Shown piece by piece: positions 48,475 through 58,536 of a DNA stretch of 64,000 bases. The stretch lies in contig JBBQKY010000001.1 in assembly GCA_038327385.1 (NCBI GenBank), forward strand, positions 5,021-69,020. The letters are read 5' to 3'. The position numbers were made by a program, and so were the translations under genes. Each line of letters opens with the position of its first letter. The first letter of the stretch is position 1. This DNA is from JAWWPG01 sp038327385. GTDB lineage: Bacteria > Actinomycetota > Actinomycetes > Propionibacteriales > Nocardioidaceae. The notes beneath the pieces are model-generated. The model did no database searches and was not told the DNA's origin. It saw only the letters and a program-made list of their open reading frames with translations.

Positions 48475-49978
48475 GGTCGTCACGCCGCTCGCCCTGTCGG
48501 AGCTGGCGGAGCTGACCTCGGCAGCTCCGCCTTCCGCCGACCCGGAGGTGACCGGCGTCAGCCTGCGCTCCGGCTCGGTCCTTCCCGGCGACCTCTATGC
48601 CGCACTGCCTGGTGCGCGCACGCATGGCGCCCGGTTCTGTCGCGAGGCCAGGGCCGCCGGCGCGAAGGCCGTACTCACCGACGAGGCGGGGCGGGTGGCC
48701 GCCGCCGCGGCCGGCCTGCCGGCTCTCGTCGTGCCCTCCCCGCGCGCGCTGCTGGGCCAGGTCTCGGCAGCCGTCTACGGCTTCCCGGCGTCAGCTCTGG
48801 TGCTGGTGGGGGTCACCGGCACTCAGGGCAAGACCACGACGACCCAGCTGCTCGGCTCGGCGCTGGCTGCTGCCGGTCGCCGTACCGCTGTCATCGGCAC
48901 GATGGGCACGTGGGTCGTCGGCGAACGGGTCGAGACCGCCCTGACCACGCCAGAGGCGCCGGACCTGCACGCGATGTTCGCGGTCATGCGCGAGCGGGGC
49001 GTCGAGGTCTGTGCCATGGAGGTGTCGAGCCACGCGCTGGTCCTGCACCGCGTCGACGGTGTGGTGTTCGACGTGGCGGCGTTCTTGAACTTCGGCCGCG
49101 ACCACCTCGACTTCCACCCCGACGCCCACGCCTACTTCGCCGCCAAGGCCGCGTTGTTCTCCCCGCAACGCGCGCGCCTGGGCCTGCTGAACTCAGACGA
49201 TGCGGCGGTAGCCGGCCTGCGCGACCGGCTGGACATACCGGTGCGAACGTTCTCCGCGACCGGAGGGGACGCCGACTGGCGATGCGAGGCGGTGAGCCTG
49301 CACGCCTGGGGCGCCGACTTCACGGTTCGCGGCCCTGCCGGGGTGCGGACACCGGTGACGAGCCGGCTGGTGGGTGGATTCAACGTGGCGAACGCCCTCG
49401 CCGCGCTCGCCGCCGCGGCGGAGGCGGGCTTCGACCTCGCTCGCTCCGCCGCCGGTCTTGCCGCCGTGGAGTCGGTCGACGGCAGGCTCGAGCGCCTCGA
49501 TGAGGGACAGGACTTCACCGTGGTCGTGGACTACGCCCACAAGCCGGATGCCGTCGAAGCCGCGCTCACCGCGATGCGCGCCGTCACGCCGGGACGACTC
49601 TGGGTCGTGCTGGGTGCCGGCGGGGACCGCGACGCGGGCAAGCGGGAGCTGATGGGGGCGGCGGCCGCCGCGCTCGCGGATGTGGTCGTGGTCACCGACG
49701 ACAACCCCCGCACCGAACCGCCTGCGCTCATCCGCCGAGCCCTGGTGGCGGGTGCCCGCCGAGCCGGGAGCGGCTCCGGTGAGCTGTACGAGGTGGCCGG
49801 CCGGCGCGCGGCCATCGAGCGGGCGCTCGCCGGTGCCCGGGCCGGAGACACCGTGCTGATCGCCGGGAAGGGGCATGAGTCGGGACAGGAGATCGGCACC
49901 ACCGTCGCGCCGTTCGACGACCGCGTCGTCGCCCGGGAGATCCTCGCCCGTCTCGCCGAGGCGGCCGGCGCCCCGTGA
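48452..49978 (+). CDS. murE: UDP-MurNAc-tripeptide ligase, meso-DAP-adding
   Basis: Adds meso-diaminopimelate to UDP-MurNAc-Ala-Glu. The 508-residue product has the ATP loop GVTGTQGKTTTTQLLG (K127), the carbamylated-lysine and histidine regions of Mur ligases (MEVSSHALVLHRVDGVVFD), and DNPR at 417-420, the motif that selects meso-DAP over lysine. ATG 48452 starts the protein; the Shine-Dalgarno sequence is weak, and an overlapping upstream frame may influence initiation. Its end overlaps murF by four bases. Confidence 0.95.
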   Translation: MSVSTRPEVVTPLALSELAELTSAAPPSADPEVTGVSLRSGSVLPGDLYAALPGARTHGARFCREARAAGAKAVLTDEAGRVAAAAAGLPALVVPSPRALLGQVSAAVYGFPASALVLVGVTGTQGKTTTTQLLGSALAAAGRRTAVIGTMGTWVVGERVETALTTPEAPDLHAMFAVMRERGVEVCAMEVSSHALVLHRVDGVVFDVAAFLNFGRDHLDFHPDAHAYFAAKAALFSPQRARLGLLNSDDAAVAGLRDRLDIPVRTFSATGGDADWRCEAVSLHAWGADFTVRGPAGVRTPVTSRLVGGFNVANALAALAAAAEAGFDLARSAAGLAAVESVDGRLERLDEGQDFTVVVDYAHKPDAVEAALTAMRAVTPGRLWVVLGAGGDRDAGKRELMGAAAAALADVVVVTDDNPRTEPPALIRRALVAGARRAGSGSGELYEVAGRRAAIERALAGARAGDTVLIAGKGHESGQEIGTTVAPFDDRVVAREILARLAEAAGAP

Positions 49979-51393
49979 TCGAGATGACGCTCGGTGAGAT
50001 AGCGACGGCGGTCGGTGGCTCGGTCTCAGCGGCGGACGCGGGCGTCACGGTGAGCGGCCCGGCCTTTGTCGACTCACGCTCGACGGTGGCCGACGGACTC
50101 TTCGTGGCGGTAGCGGGCGAGCGGGTCGACGGGCACGAGTTCGCCCACGCGGCGGTCGAGGCAGGGGCGGCCGGTGTATTGGCGGCGCGACAGGTTGCAG
50201 CGCCGTCCGTCGTCGTCGATGACGTCGTGGGAGGGCTCGGTCGGCTGGCGAGGCACGTGCGAGCTCAGCTCCGCGACCTCACCGTCGTCGGAGTCACCGG
50301 CTCCCAGGGCAAGACCAGCGCCAAGGACATGCTCGCCGTGATCCTGGGCGCGGCCGGACAGACGGTGGCGACCGCCGAGTCCTTCAACAACGAGATCGGG
50401 CTGCCGCTGACGATGCTGCGCGCCACCGCCACGACCCGTTACCTCGTGGCCGAGCTCGGTACTCGTGGCCCAGGGCAGATCGGGTTTCTCGCGGAGGTGG
50501 TACGGCCCACCATCGGGCTCGTGCTGAACGTCGGCGTCGCCCACATCGGCGAGTTCGGCACCCAGGACGCGATCGCCACCGCGAAGGGGGAGCTGGTGGC
50601 GGCGCTGCCGCCGACCGGCCTCGCCGTCCTCAACTCCGACGACCACCGGGTCAGCGCCATGGCCGCCCGGACCTCGGCGGCCGTGCTGACCTTCGGCACG
50701 AGCGCCGGCAGCGACGTGCGCTTCGCCGGCCTCGACCTCGATGCGGACGGGCATCCGGCCATGCGCCTGACCTGGCGTCGACGGTCGGCCGACCTGACGC
50801 TGGGGTACGTCGGCGTACACCATGCAGCCAACGCGGCAGCTGCGGCTGCCGTTGCGCTCGGCATGGGGCTCGACCTCGACTCCGTCGTGGCGTCCCTTCG
50901 CGGCGCGCAACCGCTGTCGCACTGGCGGATGGCGGTTTCCACGAGCCCCGAGGGCGTCGTGGTCATCAACGACGCCTACAACGCCAACCCGGACAGCATG
51001 CGCGCCGCGGTCGCCGCGCTCGTCGAGATCGCCCGGCGGCGGGGGGCGGGCCGCACGTTCGCGGTGCTGGGCGAGATGCTCGAGCTGGGTGAGGCGAGCC
51101 GTCGCGAGCACGAGGCCATCGGCCCGCTGGTTGCCCGGCTCGGGGTGACGCGCCTCTTGGCGGTGGGGCCGTCCACGCGCCCGGCTCAGGTCGCGGCCTC
51201 GCAGGAGAGCAGCTGGGCCGGGGTGGCCGACTATGTCGGCGACAGCGCCGCGGCCTTGGAGCTGCTGCGCGGCGAGCTGCGTCCGGGTGACGTGGTGCTT
51301 GTGAAAGCATCGCGGGCAGCGGGGCTCGAGGGGCTGGCGGCCGCCCTGACAGCGGGACTCACGCCGACGATGCGGACGGGCGGTGGCCGATGA
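49975..51393 (+). CDS. murF: UDP-MurNAc-tripeptide D-Ala-D-Ala ligase
   Basis: Completes the pentapeptide by adding D-Ala-D-Ala. The 472-residue product has FVDSRSTVADGLFVAV, the ATP loop VVGVTGSQGKTSAKDML, ESFNNEIGLPLTML, YLVAELGTRGPGQIGFL and NDAYNANPDSMRAA, typical of MurF. GTG 49975 overlaps the murE stop and its own end overlaps the mraY start, all as 4-base junctions that imply coupled translation. Confidence 0.95.
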   Translation: MIEMTLGEIATAVGGSVSAADAGVTVSGPAFVDSRSTVADGLFVAVAGERVDGHEFAHAAVEAGAAGVLAARQVAAPSVVVDDVVGGLGRLARHVRAQLRDLTVVGVTGSQGKTSAKDMLAVILGAAGQTVATAESFNNEIGLPLTMLRATATTRYLVAELGTRGPGQIGFLAEVVRPTIGLVLNVGVAHIGEFGTQDAIATAKGELVAALPPTGLAVLNSDDHRVSAMAARTSAAVLTFGTSAGSDVRFAGLDLDADGHPAMRLTWRRRSADLTLGYVGVHHAANAAAAAAVALGMGLDLDSVVASLRGAQPLSHWRMAVSTSPEGVVVINDAYNANPDSMRAAVAALVEIARRRGAGRTFAVLGEMLELGEASRREHEAIGPLVARLGVTRLLAVGPSTRPAQVAASQESSWAGVADYVGDSAAALELLRGELRPGDVVLVKASRAAGLEGLAAALTAGLTPTMRTGGGR

Positions 51394-52454
51394 GAGCGAT
51401 CCTGCTCGCCGGAGCGATCGCCCTCGTGGTGACGCTGCTCGGCACCCGCTGGGCGATCTCCTTCCTCGCCAGCAGGGGCTACGGGCAGCTCATCCGAGAC
51501 GACGGACCGACCTCGCACCACACGAAACGCGGCACGCCCACGATGGGCGGTGCGGTCGTCATCGTCGCTGTGGTGTTCGCCTACGGCGCCGCCAAGCTGA
51601 TCACCCACTCGACGCCAACGATCTCGGCGGTGCTGCTGCTGGGGCTCGTCGTTGGCCTGGGCGCGGTGGGGTTCCTCGACGACTACATCAAGATCTTCAA
51701 GCAGCGCAGCCTGGGGCTGCGCAGCAAGACCAAGTTCACCGGCCAGACGCTCATCGCCGTCGCCTTCGGCTGGCTCAGCCTGCACTTCCCGGACAGCCGC
51801 GGCCAGTCCCCGGCCTCGCCCGCAATCTCGTTCATCCGAGTGATCGACTGGAAGCTGCCGACGGTCCTGGTCATCGCGTGGGTGCTGGTCATGATCGCCG
51901 GTGCCAGCAACGCAGCGAACCTGGCTGACGGCCTCGACGGACTGGCAACGGGCTCGACGATGATGGTCTTCGCGGCGTACACCCTCGTTGGGATCTGGCA
52001 GAACAACAACTTCTGCAAGTTCAAGCCCGGACCGCAGTGCTACAACGACATCCGGGACCCGCTCGACCTTGCCGTGGTCGCGGCGGCCCTCACCGGTGCC
52101 TGCTTCGGGTTCCTGTGGTGGAACGCGTCGCCGGCCAGGATCATCATGGGTGACACCGGCGCCCTCTCGCTCGGCGGGGCCATGGCCGGCTTTGCGATCA
52201 TGACGCGCACCGAGCTGCTGCTTATCGTGCTCGGCGGGCTGTTCGCGATCATCACCGCCTCGGTGATCCTCCAAGTGGGCTACTTCAAGATCACCGGCGG
52301 CAAGAGGCTGTTCCGGATGGCTCCGCTCCATCATCATTTCGAGCTGCTGGGCTGGGCGGAGGTCACCATTGTCATCAGGTTCTGGCTGATCTCCGGCATC
52401 TGCGTGGCCGGTGGTCTCGGCATCTTCTATGCGGAGTGGGTCGTGGGCACGTGA
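51390..52454 (+). CDS. mraY: Phospho-MurNAc-pentapeptide transferase
   Basis: Makes lipid I by moving phospho-MurNAc-pentapeptide to undecaprenyl phosphate in the membrane. The 354-residue, about ten-helix protein has HTKRGTPTMGG, FLDDYIKIFKQRSLGL, the metal-binding NLADGLDGLATG, MGDTGALSLGG and the HHH motif APLHHHFELLGW. ATG 51390 overlaps murF. A cysteine-containing loop (FCKFKPGPQCYNDIRDP) sits between helices, probably on the outside. Confidence 0.96.
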   Translation: MRAILLAGAIALVVTLLGTRWAISFLASRGYGQLIRDDGPTSHHTKRGTPTMGGAVVIVAVVFAYGAAKLITHSTPTISAVLLLGLVVGLGAVGFLDDYIKIFKQRSLGLRSKTKFTGQTLIAVAFGWLSLHFPDSRGQSPASPAISFIRVIDWKLPTVLVIAWVLVMIAGASNAANLADGLDGLATGSTMMVFAAYTLVGIWQNNNFCKFKPGPQCYNDIRDPLDLAVVAAALTGACFGFLWWNASPARIIMGDTGALSLGGAMAGFAIMTRTELLLIVLGGLFAIITASVILQVGYFKITGGKRLFRMAPLHHHFELLGWAEVTIVIRFWLISGICVAGGLGIFYAEWVVGT

Positions 52455-52461
52455 GCGACCG

Positions 52462-53922
52462 GTGAGCGCCTCTCGACCTGGCTGGCTGGCGTCCGCGGAC
52501 CGGCTGTCACCGTGGCAGCAGGTCCGGGCGGCTGTCGTCGGCGGGCTCGGCGTCTCCGGTTTCGCCGCCGCGGACGCGCTGGTCCACCTGGGGGCCCAGG
52601 TCGTCGTACTCGACGACGGGACCAGCGCTTCGGGCCGCGACAGGGCGACGCTTCTCGAGATCCTCGGAGCCGACGTACGGATGGGTCCCGGCTCCACGAG
52701 CGCGCTCCCGACCGGGCTCGATCTTGTCGTCACCGCCCCCGGCCTGCCGCCCGGCACCGCGCTGCTCGTCGAGGCCGCGGCTGGCGGGCTCCCGGTGTGG
52801 GGCGAGGTGGAGCTGGCCTGGCGGCTCCGGCATCCGAGCCGACCGGCGCCTTGGCTGTGCGTCACCGGGACGAACGGCAAGACCACAACGGTGCAGATGC
52901 TCACGGCGATGCTGCAGGCCGACGGGCGGCGGACGGTGGCCTCGGGCAACGTAGGACTCGCGCTCTGCGAGGTCGTGATGGACCCCGCGCCGTACGACGT
53001 GCTCGCCGTCGAGCTGTCGTCACAGCAGCTGTACCGGATGCAGTCGCTGTCCGCCGAGGCGTCCGTGGTCCTCAACCTCGCTCCGGACCATCTGTCCTGG
53101 CACGGCGACATGGCGGGGTACCGGGCGGCCAAGGCGAAGGTCTACCACAACTGCCAGCTGGCCTGTGTCTACAACGTCGAGGATCCCAGCACCCGCCAGC
53201 TGGTCGAGGAGGCAGAGGTGGTCGAGGGGTGCCGCGCCATCGGGTTCACCCTGGGCGTGCCCGGCGTCGGGATGCTGGGAGTCGTCGACGGCGTGTTGGC
53301 CGACCGTGCCTTCGTCGAGTCCCGGGCGTTCAACGCGGCGGAGCTGGCCCGGGTTGGCGACGTGCCGGGCGCTGCACCGCACAACGTCGCCAACGCGCTG
53401 GCGGCGGCTGCGCTCGCGCGAGCGCACGGGGTTGCCGCCCGCTCCGTGAGCCGCGGCCTGCAAGGCTTTCGACTGGACCGGCACCGGGTGAGCCTCGTCG
53501 ACAACGTTGACGGGGTCAGCTTCATCGACGACTCCAAGGCGACGAACCCCTCCGCTGCCCGGGCCTCGCTGCAGGCCTACGGGTCGGTCGTCTGGGTCGC
53601 CGGCGGCCTGGCGAAGGGGGCGGACTTCAACGATCTGGTGAGCGGCGTGGGTGAGCGCCTGCGAGCCGCCGTGCTGCTCGGCGCCGACCGCGGGCTGATC
53701 GCAGCGGCCCTTCGACGACACGCTGCGGATGTCCCGGTGATCGACGTTCCGGGCACCGACACTGGTGCCATGGAACGCGTGGTCGCGGCGGCCGCGGCGC
53801 TCGCCCAGCCCGGCGACACCGTGCTGCTCGCCCCGGCGTGCGCGTCCCAGGACATGTTCGCGGATTACGCGGCGCGCGGCGACGCCTTCGTCGCGGCGGT
53901 CAGGAAGCTCCGCGCACGCTGA
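52462..53922 (+). CDS. murD: UDP-MurNAc-L-alanine:D-glutamate ligase
   Basis: The 486-residue product has the N-terminal Rossmann-like UDP site (RAAVVGGLGVSGFAAADALVHLGA), the ATP loop CVTGTNGKTTTVQML, ELSSQQLYRM, LAPDHLSWHG and FIDDSKATNPSAARASL. GTG 52462 is chosen because it lies eight bases after mraY and just before the fold; the frame is open further up, inside mraY. It is part of the wall precursor run. Confidence 0.95.
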   Translation: MSASRPGWLASADRLSPWQQVRAAVVGGLGVSGFAAADALVHLGAQVVVLDDGTSASGRDRATLLEILGADVRMGPGSTSALPTGLDLVVTAPGLPPGTALLVEAAAGGLPVWGEVELAWRLRHPSRPAPWLCVTGTNGKTTTVQMLTAMLQADGRRTVASGNVGLALCEVVMDPAPYDVLAVELSSQQLYRMQSLSAEASVVLNLAPDHLSWHGDMAGYRAAKAKVYHNCQLACVYNVEDPSTRQLVEEAEVVEGCRAIGFTLGVPGVGMLGVVDGVLADRAFVESRAFNAAELARVGDVPGAAPHNVANALAAAALARAHGVAARSVSRGLQGFRLDRHRVSLVDNVDGVSFIDDSKATNPSAARASLQAYGSVVWVAGGLAKGADFNDLVSGVGERLRAAVLLGADRGLIAAALRRHAADVPVIDVPGTDTGAMERVVAAAAALAQPGDTVLLAPACASQDMFADYAARGDAFVAAVRKLRAR

Positions 53923-53973
53923 GCACGGCTCGCGTCGGTCACCTGTCGGCGAGGCACACGAGGAAGGGCGGAC

Positions 53974-55221
53974 GTGGCGACAGCGAGTGAGGAGAGCTGG
54001 CGCATCGACGTCAGCGCGCCGGGTCTGCGCGCGGCGCTCAAACGAACGCTCGACAAGCCACTGACCTCCTACCACCTCGTGCTGGGCGTCTCCGGCCTGC
54101 TGTTGGCCCTCGGCCTGCTGATGGTGCTCAGCGCGTCGAGCGTCACGTCCCTCAACCAGTACGGCAACTCGTACGCGATCTTCGGCAAGCAGGCGCTCTG
54201 GGTCTGCGTGGGTGTCCCGCTGGCTCTGGTGGCGTCCTACCTGCCGATCGGCCTGATCCGATTCGGTGCCTGGTGGGCGCTGCTGCTCTCCGTCGGGCTC
54301 ATCTGCCTCACCTACCTGCCCGGCTTCGGCGTATCGGTCAACGGGAACCGCAACTGGCTCTCGCTCGGTGGCCCGTTCCTCATCCAGCCCTCCGAGCTCG
54401 CCAAGCTCGCCATGGTGCTGTGGTGCGCCGATGTCTTCAGCCGCAAGGACAGGTTGCTCACCCAGTGGCGTCACGTGCTGATCCCGATGATGCCCGTTTG
54501 CGCCGTGGTAGTGGGGCTGGTGGTCCTGCAAGGCGACCTCGGCACCGCGTTGGTGCTCTTCGCCATCGTCCTCGGCATGCTGTGGGTCGTGGGTGCTCCG
54601 GCGCGGCTGTTCATCGGCTCCTTCCTCGTCGTCGGCGTGCTCGCGTTCGGGCTTGCCGCCTCCCAGCCGGAGCGGGTCGCCCGGCTCACCGGCTTCCTCA
54701 ACCCGATCGCCGACTACGGCACCCAGGGATGGCAGGCCAGCCACGGTTTCTTTGCTCTGGCGACCGGCGGACTCTGGGGCTCCGGGATCGGCGCCAGCAG
54801 CCAGAAGTGGGGGAACCTCCCGGGGGCGCACACGGACTTCATCTTTGCCATCATCGGTGAGGAGTTCGGGCTCTTCGGCACGCTCGTGGTGCTGGCCCTG
54901 TTCGTGACGCTGGCCTACGCGGGCATCCGGATCGCCGCGCGGTCCCCGAACAGGTTCGTGCGCTACGCGTCCGCCGGCATCGTCGTGTGGCTGCTCTCCC
55001 AGGCAATGATCAACATCGGGATGGTGCTCGGGCTGCTGCCGGTCATCGGCATCCCGCTGCCACTCATCTCCTACGGCGGCTCGGCGCTCGTTCCTACGCT
55101 CGTCTCGCTCGGACTGCTGCTCGGCTTCTCTCGCACCGAGCCGGCGGCGCAGGCGGCACTGCTCGAACGCCGCCTGGAGCGGCGCCGGCGGCGGGGCAGG
55201 CCGAGCCGACAGGACACCTAG
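53974..55221 (+). CDS. ftsW: Septal peptidoglycan polymerase FtsW
   Basis: A SEDS glycosyltransferase that polymerises lipid II with FtsI. The 415-residue, ten-helix protein has LGLLMVLSASSV, NGNRNWLSLGGPFLIQPSE, QGDLGTALVLF, GLWGSGIGASSQKWGNLPGAHTDFIFAIIGEEFGL and PLPLISYGGSALV, which are all diagnostic. GTG 53974 has AGGAAGGG nearby. The N-terminal 35 residues are polar. The basic C-terminal tail (LERRLERRRRRGRPSR) is likely cytoplasmic. Confidence 0.95.
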   Translation: MATASEESWRIDVSAPGLRAALKRTLDKPLTSYHLVLGVSGLLLALGLLMVLSASSVTSLNQYGNSYAIFGKQALWVCVGVPLALVASYLPIGLIRFGAWWALLLSVGLICLTYLPGFGVSVNGNRNWLSLGGPFLIQPSELAKLAMVLWCADVFSRKDRLLTQWRHVLIPMMPVCAVVVGLVVLQGDLGTALVLFAIVLGMLWVVGAPARLFIGSFLVVGVLAFGLAASQPERVARLTGFLNPIADYGTQGWQASHGFFALATGGLWGSGIGASSQKWGNLPGAHTDFIFAIIGEEFGLFGTLVVLALFVTLAYAGIRIAARSPNRFVRYASAGIVVWLLSQAMINIGMVLGLLPVIGIPLPLISYGGSALVPTLVSLGLLLGFSRTEPAAQAALLERRLERRRRRGRPSRQDT

Positions 55222-55224
55222 CCG

Positions 55225-56322
55225 GTGGCGGGAGTGCGCGCCCTCCTTGCCGGCGGCGGCTCGGCAGGGCATACGTCGCCGATGCTCGCGACCGCCGACG
55301 CGATGACACGGCTGGCGCCGGAGGTCCACATCGTCTGTGTGGGCACGGCACGCGGCCTGGAGACGCGCGTGGTCCCGGCGGCCGGTTACCCCCTCGAGCT
55401 GATCCCGCCCGTACCGCTACCCCGCCAGGTCGGCATGGGGCTGGTACGGGTTCCGGGACGGCTGCGGGCCGCCGTCCGGGCCACCAGCGAGGTCCTGGGG
55501 CGGGTCGACCCCGACGTGGTCGTGGGCTTCGGCGGCTACGTCTCGATGCCTGTCTATCTCGCGACCCGGCGGCTGCGCCTTCCCCTTGTGGTCCACGAGG
55601 GGAACGCGCTGCCGGGGCTCGCCAACCGCTTCGGTGCCCGCTTCTGCACCGACCAGGTGGCGACCTCGTTCCCGGACACCCGGCTTCCGCACGCCACGTT
55701 CACGGGACTGCCGATCCGGCGCGCCATCTCTACCCTCGACCGTAGGTCGACCCGCTCCGATGCCTGTCGGGAGTTCGGTCTGGACCCCACGCTGCCCACG
55801 CTGCTGGTTACCGGAGGCTCGCAGGGTTCCGCGCGCATCAACGCGACGATGGGAGGAGCGGCGAAGGCACTGGCGAGCGCGGGCGTCCAGGTCCTGCACG
55901 TCACCGGACCGGCGGGCACCGTGGAGCGCGGTCCGGACGCCATGGCCGGGTCGCCGGCGTACGTCGTCGTGCCGTTCGTGGACAAGATGGAACGCGCGTA
56001 CTCCGTCGCGGACGCCACGGTCTCCCGGGCCGGCGCCAACTCCGTGACCGAGGCAGCGGTTCTCGGGCTACCCGCCGTCTTCGTCCCGCTGCCGATCGGC
56101 AACGGGGAGCAGCGGCTGAACGCCGCGGCTCTGGTCGAGGCCGGCGGTGCGCTCATGGTGGATGACGGCGCGTTCACCGTCGCCTGGGCAGAGGAGGTGC
56201 TGCCCGCGCTGCTGACCGACCCAGCCCGGCTGGCGCGAATGGGAGCGGCGGCCCAGGGCTTGATCCGGCCGGACGCGGACGAGGTGCTCGCACGGATGGT
56301 GTTCGCGGCGGTCTCGACGTGA
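55225..56322 (+). CDS. murG: Lipid II-forming GlcNAc transferase MurG
   Basis: Adds GlcNAc to lipid I on the cytoplasmic face. The 365-residue GT28 enzyme has the G-loop LLAGGGSAGHTSPMLATAD, PDVVVGFGGYVSMP, PLVVHEGNALPGLANR, LLVTGGSQGSARIN and SRAGANSVTEAAVLGLPAVFVPLP with the donor-binding E. It starts with GTG three bases after ftsW and its end overlaps murC by four bases. Confidence 0.95.
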   Translation: MAGVRALLAGGGSAGHTSPMLATADAMTRLAPEVHIVCVGTARGLETRVVPAAGYPLELIPPVPLPRQVGMGLVRVPGRLRAAVRATSEVLGRVDPDVVVGFGGYVSMPVYLATRRLRLPLVVHEGNALPGLANRFGARFCTDQVATSFPDTRLPHATFTGLPIRRAISTLDRRSTRSDACREFGLDPTLPTLLVTGGSQGSARINATMGGAAKALASAGVQVLHVTGPAGTVERGPDAMAGSPAYVVVPFVDKMERAYSVADATVSRAGANSVTEAAVLGLPAVFVPLPIGNGEQRLNAAALVEAGGALMVDDGAFTVAWAEEVLPALLTDPARLARMGAAAQGLIRPDADEVLARMVFAAVST

Positions 56323-57746
56323 GAGTGCCCGTGCCGCAGCAGATACCTCCTCCGGAGGACCTTGGCCGTGTCCACTTCGTCGGCATCGGAGGAGCCGCAC
56401 TGTCGGGGCTTGCCCGGCTGATGGCCGCCCGGGGCATGCTGGTGTCCGGCAGCGACGCCCAGGACTCCCCGGTGCTCGGCTCCCTCGCCGACCTCGGCAT
56501 CCGGTGTTTCGTCGGCCACCGGGCGAGTCACGTGCAGGGCGCGGACACGGTGGTCGTCTCGACGGCAGTGCCGGCGGACAACCCGGAGGTCGTCCGGGCC
56601 ACCGCCCTTGGGCTGCGGCTGTGGCCGCGTTCCGCAGCTGTGCAGTCGTTGCTCCTCGGACGGCGTGCGGTGGTCGTCACGGGGACCCACGGGAAGACGA
56701 CGACGACCGCCATGCTGGTCACTGCTCTGCTGGAAAGCGGTGCCGACCCGTCGTACGCGATCGGCTCCACGCTGGTGTCCTCGGGACTGAACGCCGCGGC
56801 CGGCACCGACCCGCTCTTCGTGGCTGAGGGGGACGAGAGCGACGCCGCCATCTTGGTGTACGAGCCATACGGCGCCGTGGTCACGAACGTCGATGTCGAC
56901 CACCTCGACTTCTTCGGCACTCCGGATGCCTATGCAGCCGTGTTCGACGCATTCCTCCTGAAGGTCGCTGCCGACGGCTTCTGTGTCTGCGGCGTCGACG
57001 ACGCGGGCGGACGGCGGCTTGCCGAGCGGAGCGTTGGCCGTGGACTGCGCAGCATCACCGTCGGGACGTCGGTGGAGGCAACGATGCGAGCGGTCGACGT
57101 CAGAGCAGGGCAGCACGGCTCGTCCAGCCGGGTGGTCCAGGATGGGAAGCCGCTCGGCGACCTCAGGCTGCTGGTGCCCGGTCCGTCGTACGTCGTCGAC
57201 GCCCTCGCCGCCCTGGCAGCCGGGCTGGAGCTCGGCTACCGGTTCGACGACCTGACCCGTGGGCTCGCCGGTTTCCGTGGCAGCAGCCGGCGCATGGAGC
57301 GCAAGGGGACAGCCGCCGGAGTCGTCGTCTACGACAGCTACGCACATCACCCGGCCGAGATCAAAGCCGACCTGCGCGCTGCCCGGGATCTCGCAGGTCA
57401 TGGCCGCGTCGTCGTCTGCTTTCAGCCGCACCTGTTCAGCAGGACGCGGCTGCTCGGAGCACAGATGGGAGCCGAGCTCGGGGCGGCGGACACGGTGGTG
57501 GTGATGGATGTCTACCCGGCAAGGGAAACGCCGGAGCCCGGCATCTCGGGAGCACTCGTTGCCGACAACGTGCCCCTCCCGAGCGATGACGTGGTGTACG
57601 AGCCGAGCTGGGGCCGTGTGGTGGGGCGGCTCCTCGGCATCGCTCGAGAGGGAGACCTCGTCCTGACCCTGGGCGCCGGCGACGTCACTGCGGTCGGGCC
57701 GGCGCTGCTCAGCCGGCTTGGTGAAACACAGAAGGAGCGGGCATGA
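56319..57746 (+). CDS. murC: UDP-MurNAc:L-alanine ligase
   Basis: First peptide-adding ligase of wall synthesis. The 475-residue product has VHFVGIGGAALSGLARLM, the ATP loop VVTGTHGKTTTTAMLV, AEGDESDAAILVYEP, NVDVDHLDFFG, RRMERKGTAAGVVVYDSYAHHPAEIKADL and FQPHLFSRTRLL, all typical of MurC. The start GTG 56319 overlaps murG, and the end overlaps ftsQ by four bases. Confidence 0.95.
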   Translation: MRVPVPQQIPPPEDLGRVHFVGIGGAALSGLARLMAARGMLVSGSDAQDSPVLGSLADLGIRCFVGHRASHVQGADTVVVSTAVPADNPEVVRATALGLRLWPRSAAVQSLLLGRRAVVVTGTHGKTTTTAMLVTALLESGADPSYAIGSTLVSSGLNAAAGTDPLFVAEGDESDAAILVYEPYGAVVTNVDVDHLDFFGTPDAYAAVFDAFLLKVAADGFCVCGVDDAGGRRLAERSVGRGLRSITVGTSVEATMRAVDVRAGQHGSSSRVVQDGKPLGDLRLLVPGPSYVVDALAALAAGLELGYRFDDLTRGLAGFRGSSRRMERKGTAAGVVVYDSYAHHPAEIKADLRAARDLAGHGRVVVCFQPHLFSRTRLLGAQMGAELGAADTVVVMDVYPARETPEPGISGALVADNVPLPSDDVVYEPSWGRVVGRLLGIAREGDLVLTLGAGDVTAVGPALLSRLGETQKERA

Positions 57747-58468
57747 CGACACAGACGCGTGACGCGGTGACGGGGATCGCCCACCGTCGGTGGGCCAGGA
57801 GGCTTCGTGCCTGGCGCCGGTGGCTGGTCGACGCAGCCGTGCTCGCAGCTGTGGCCGCCGTGGCGTGGATCGTTCTCATCTCCTCGTGGCTCGGGGTCCA
57901 CACCGTCTTGGTCAAGGGCACCGGTGCAACGCCTGACGCTGCGGTGGTACGCGCAGCTGCCATCGCCGCCGGGACGCCATTGGCGCGCGTCGACCTCACT
58001 CACGTGCGAGCGCGGGTCGAGGCCATCCCCACCGTTGCCTCGGCAAGCGTCACGCGCAGCTGGCCGAACACGATCGTGGTCCAGGTCGCCGAGCGCCGCC
58101 CCGTCGCCACCGTCTTCCGCGACGGGAGCTGGCGTCTGCTGGATTCGACCGGGGTCATCTACCTGACGACACCCGCGCGAGATCCAGCTCTGCCGGTCGT
58201 GGAGCTGGATGGCCTGCCCGGTCCGCAGACGCTCCCGCAGCTGGCTGCCGTGCTGAAAGCGCTCCCGCCTGACTTGCTGTCTCGTACGGGCCGGCTCCGC
58301 GCTGCGTCCATGGACTCGATCACGCTCCTGTTGAAGGACGGGCGGCAGGTGCAGTGGGGGAGCGCTGCCGAGTCGGCTCAGAAGGCGGCTGTCCTCGCGG
58401 TTCTCTTGCACGGAAAGGCTCAAGCGATCGACGTGAGCGTCCCTTCTCACCCGGCGACGCGACCGTGA
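57743..58468 (+). CDS. ftsQ: Cell division protein FtsQ
   Basis: A bitopic scaffold of the divisome. The 241-residue product has a basic cytoplasmic N-terminus, one membrane helix (AAVLAAVAAVAWIVLISSW-like AVLAAVAAVAWIVLI), then a POTRA domain (HTVLVKGTGATPDAAVVRAA, AIPTVASASVTRSWPNTIVVQVAERRPVA) and a beta domain ending in LLKDGRQVQWGS. It is shorter than many actinobacterial FtsQ proteins, since the N-terminal disordered tail is small. ATG 57743 overlaps the murC stop. Confidence 0.93.
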   Translation: MTTQTRDAVTGIAHRRWARRLRAWRRWLVDAAVLAAVAAVAWIVLISSWLGVHTVLVKGTGATPDAAVVRAAAIAAGTPLARVDLTHVRARVEAIPTVASASVTRSWPNTIVVQVAERRPVATVFRDGSWRLLDSTGVIYLTTPARDPALPVVELDGLPGPQTLPQLAAVLKALPPDLLSRTGRLRAASMDSITLLLKDGRQVQWGSAAESAQKAAVLAVLLHGKAQAIDVSVPSHPATRP

Positions 58469-58536
58469 GCGTTCTGCACCTCCGTCGTACATCCGCAACC
58501 TCACGTCGAGGTCCAGTCTTTGGGCTGCCGGCAGGC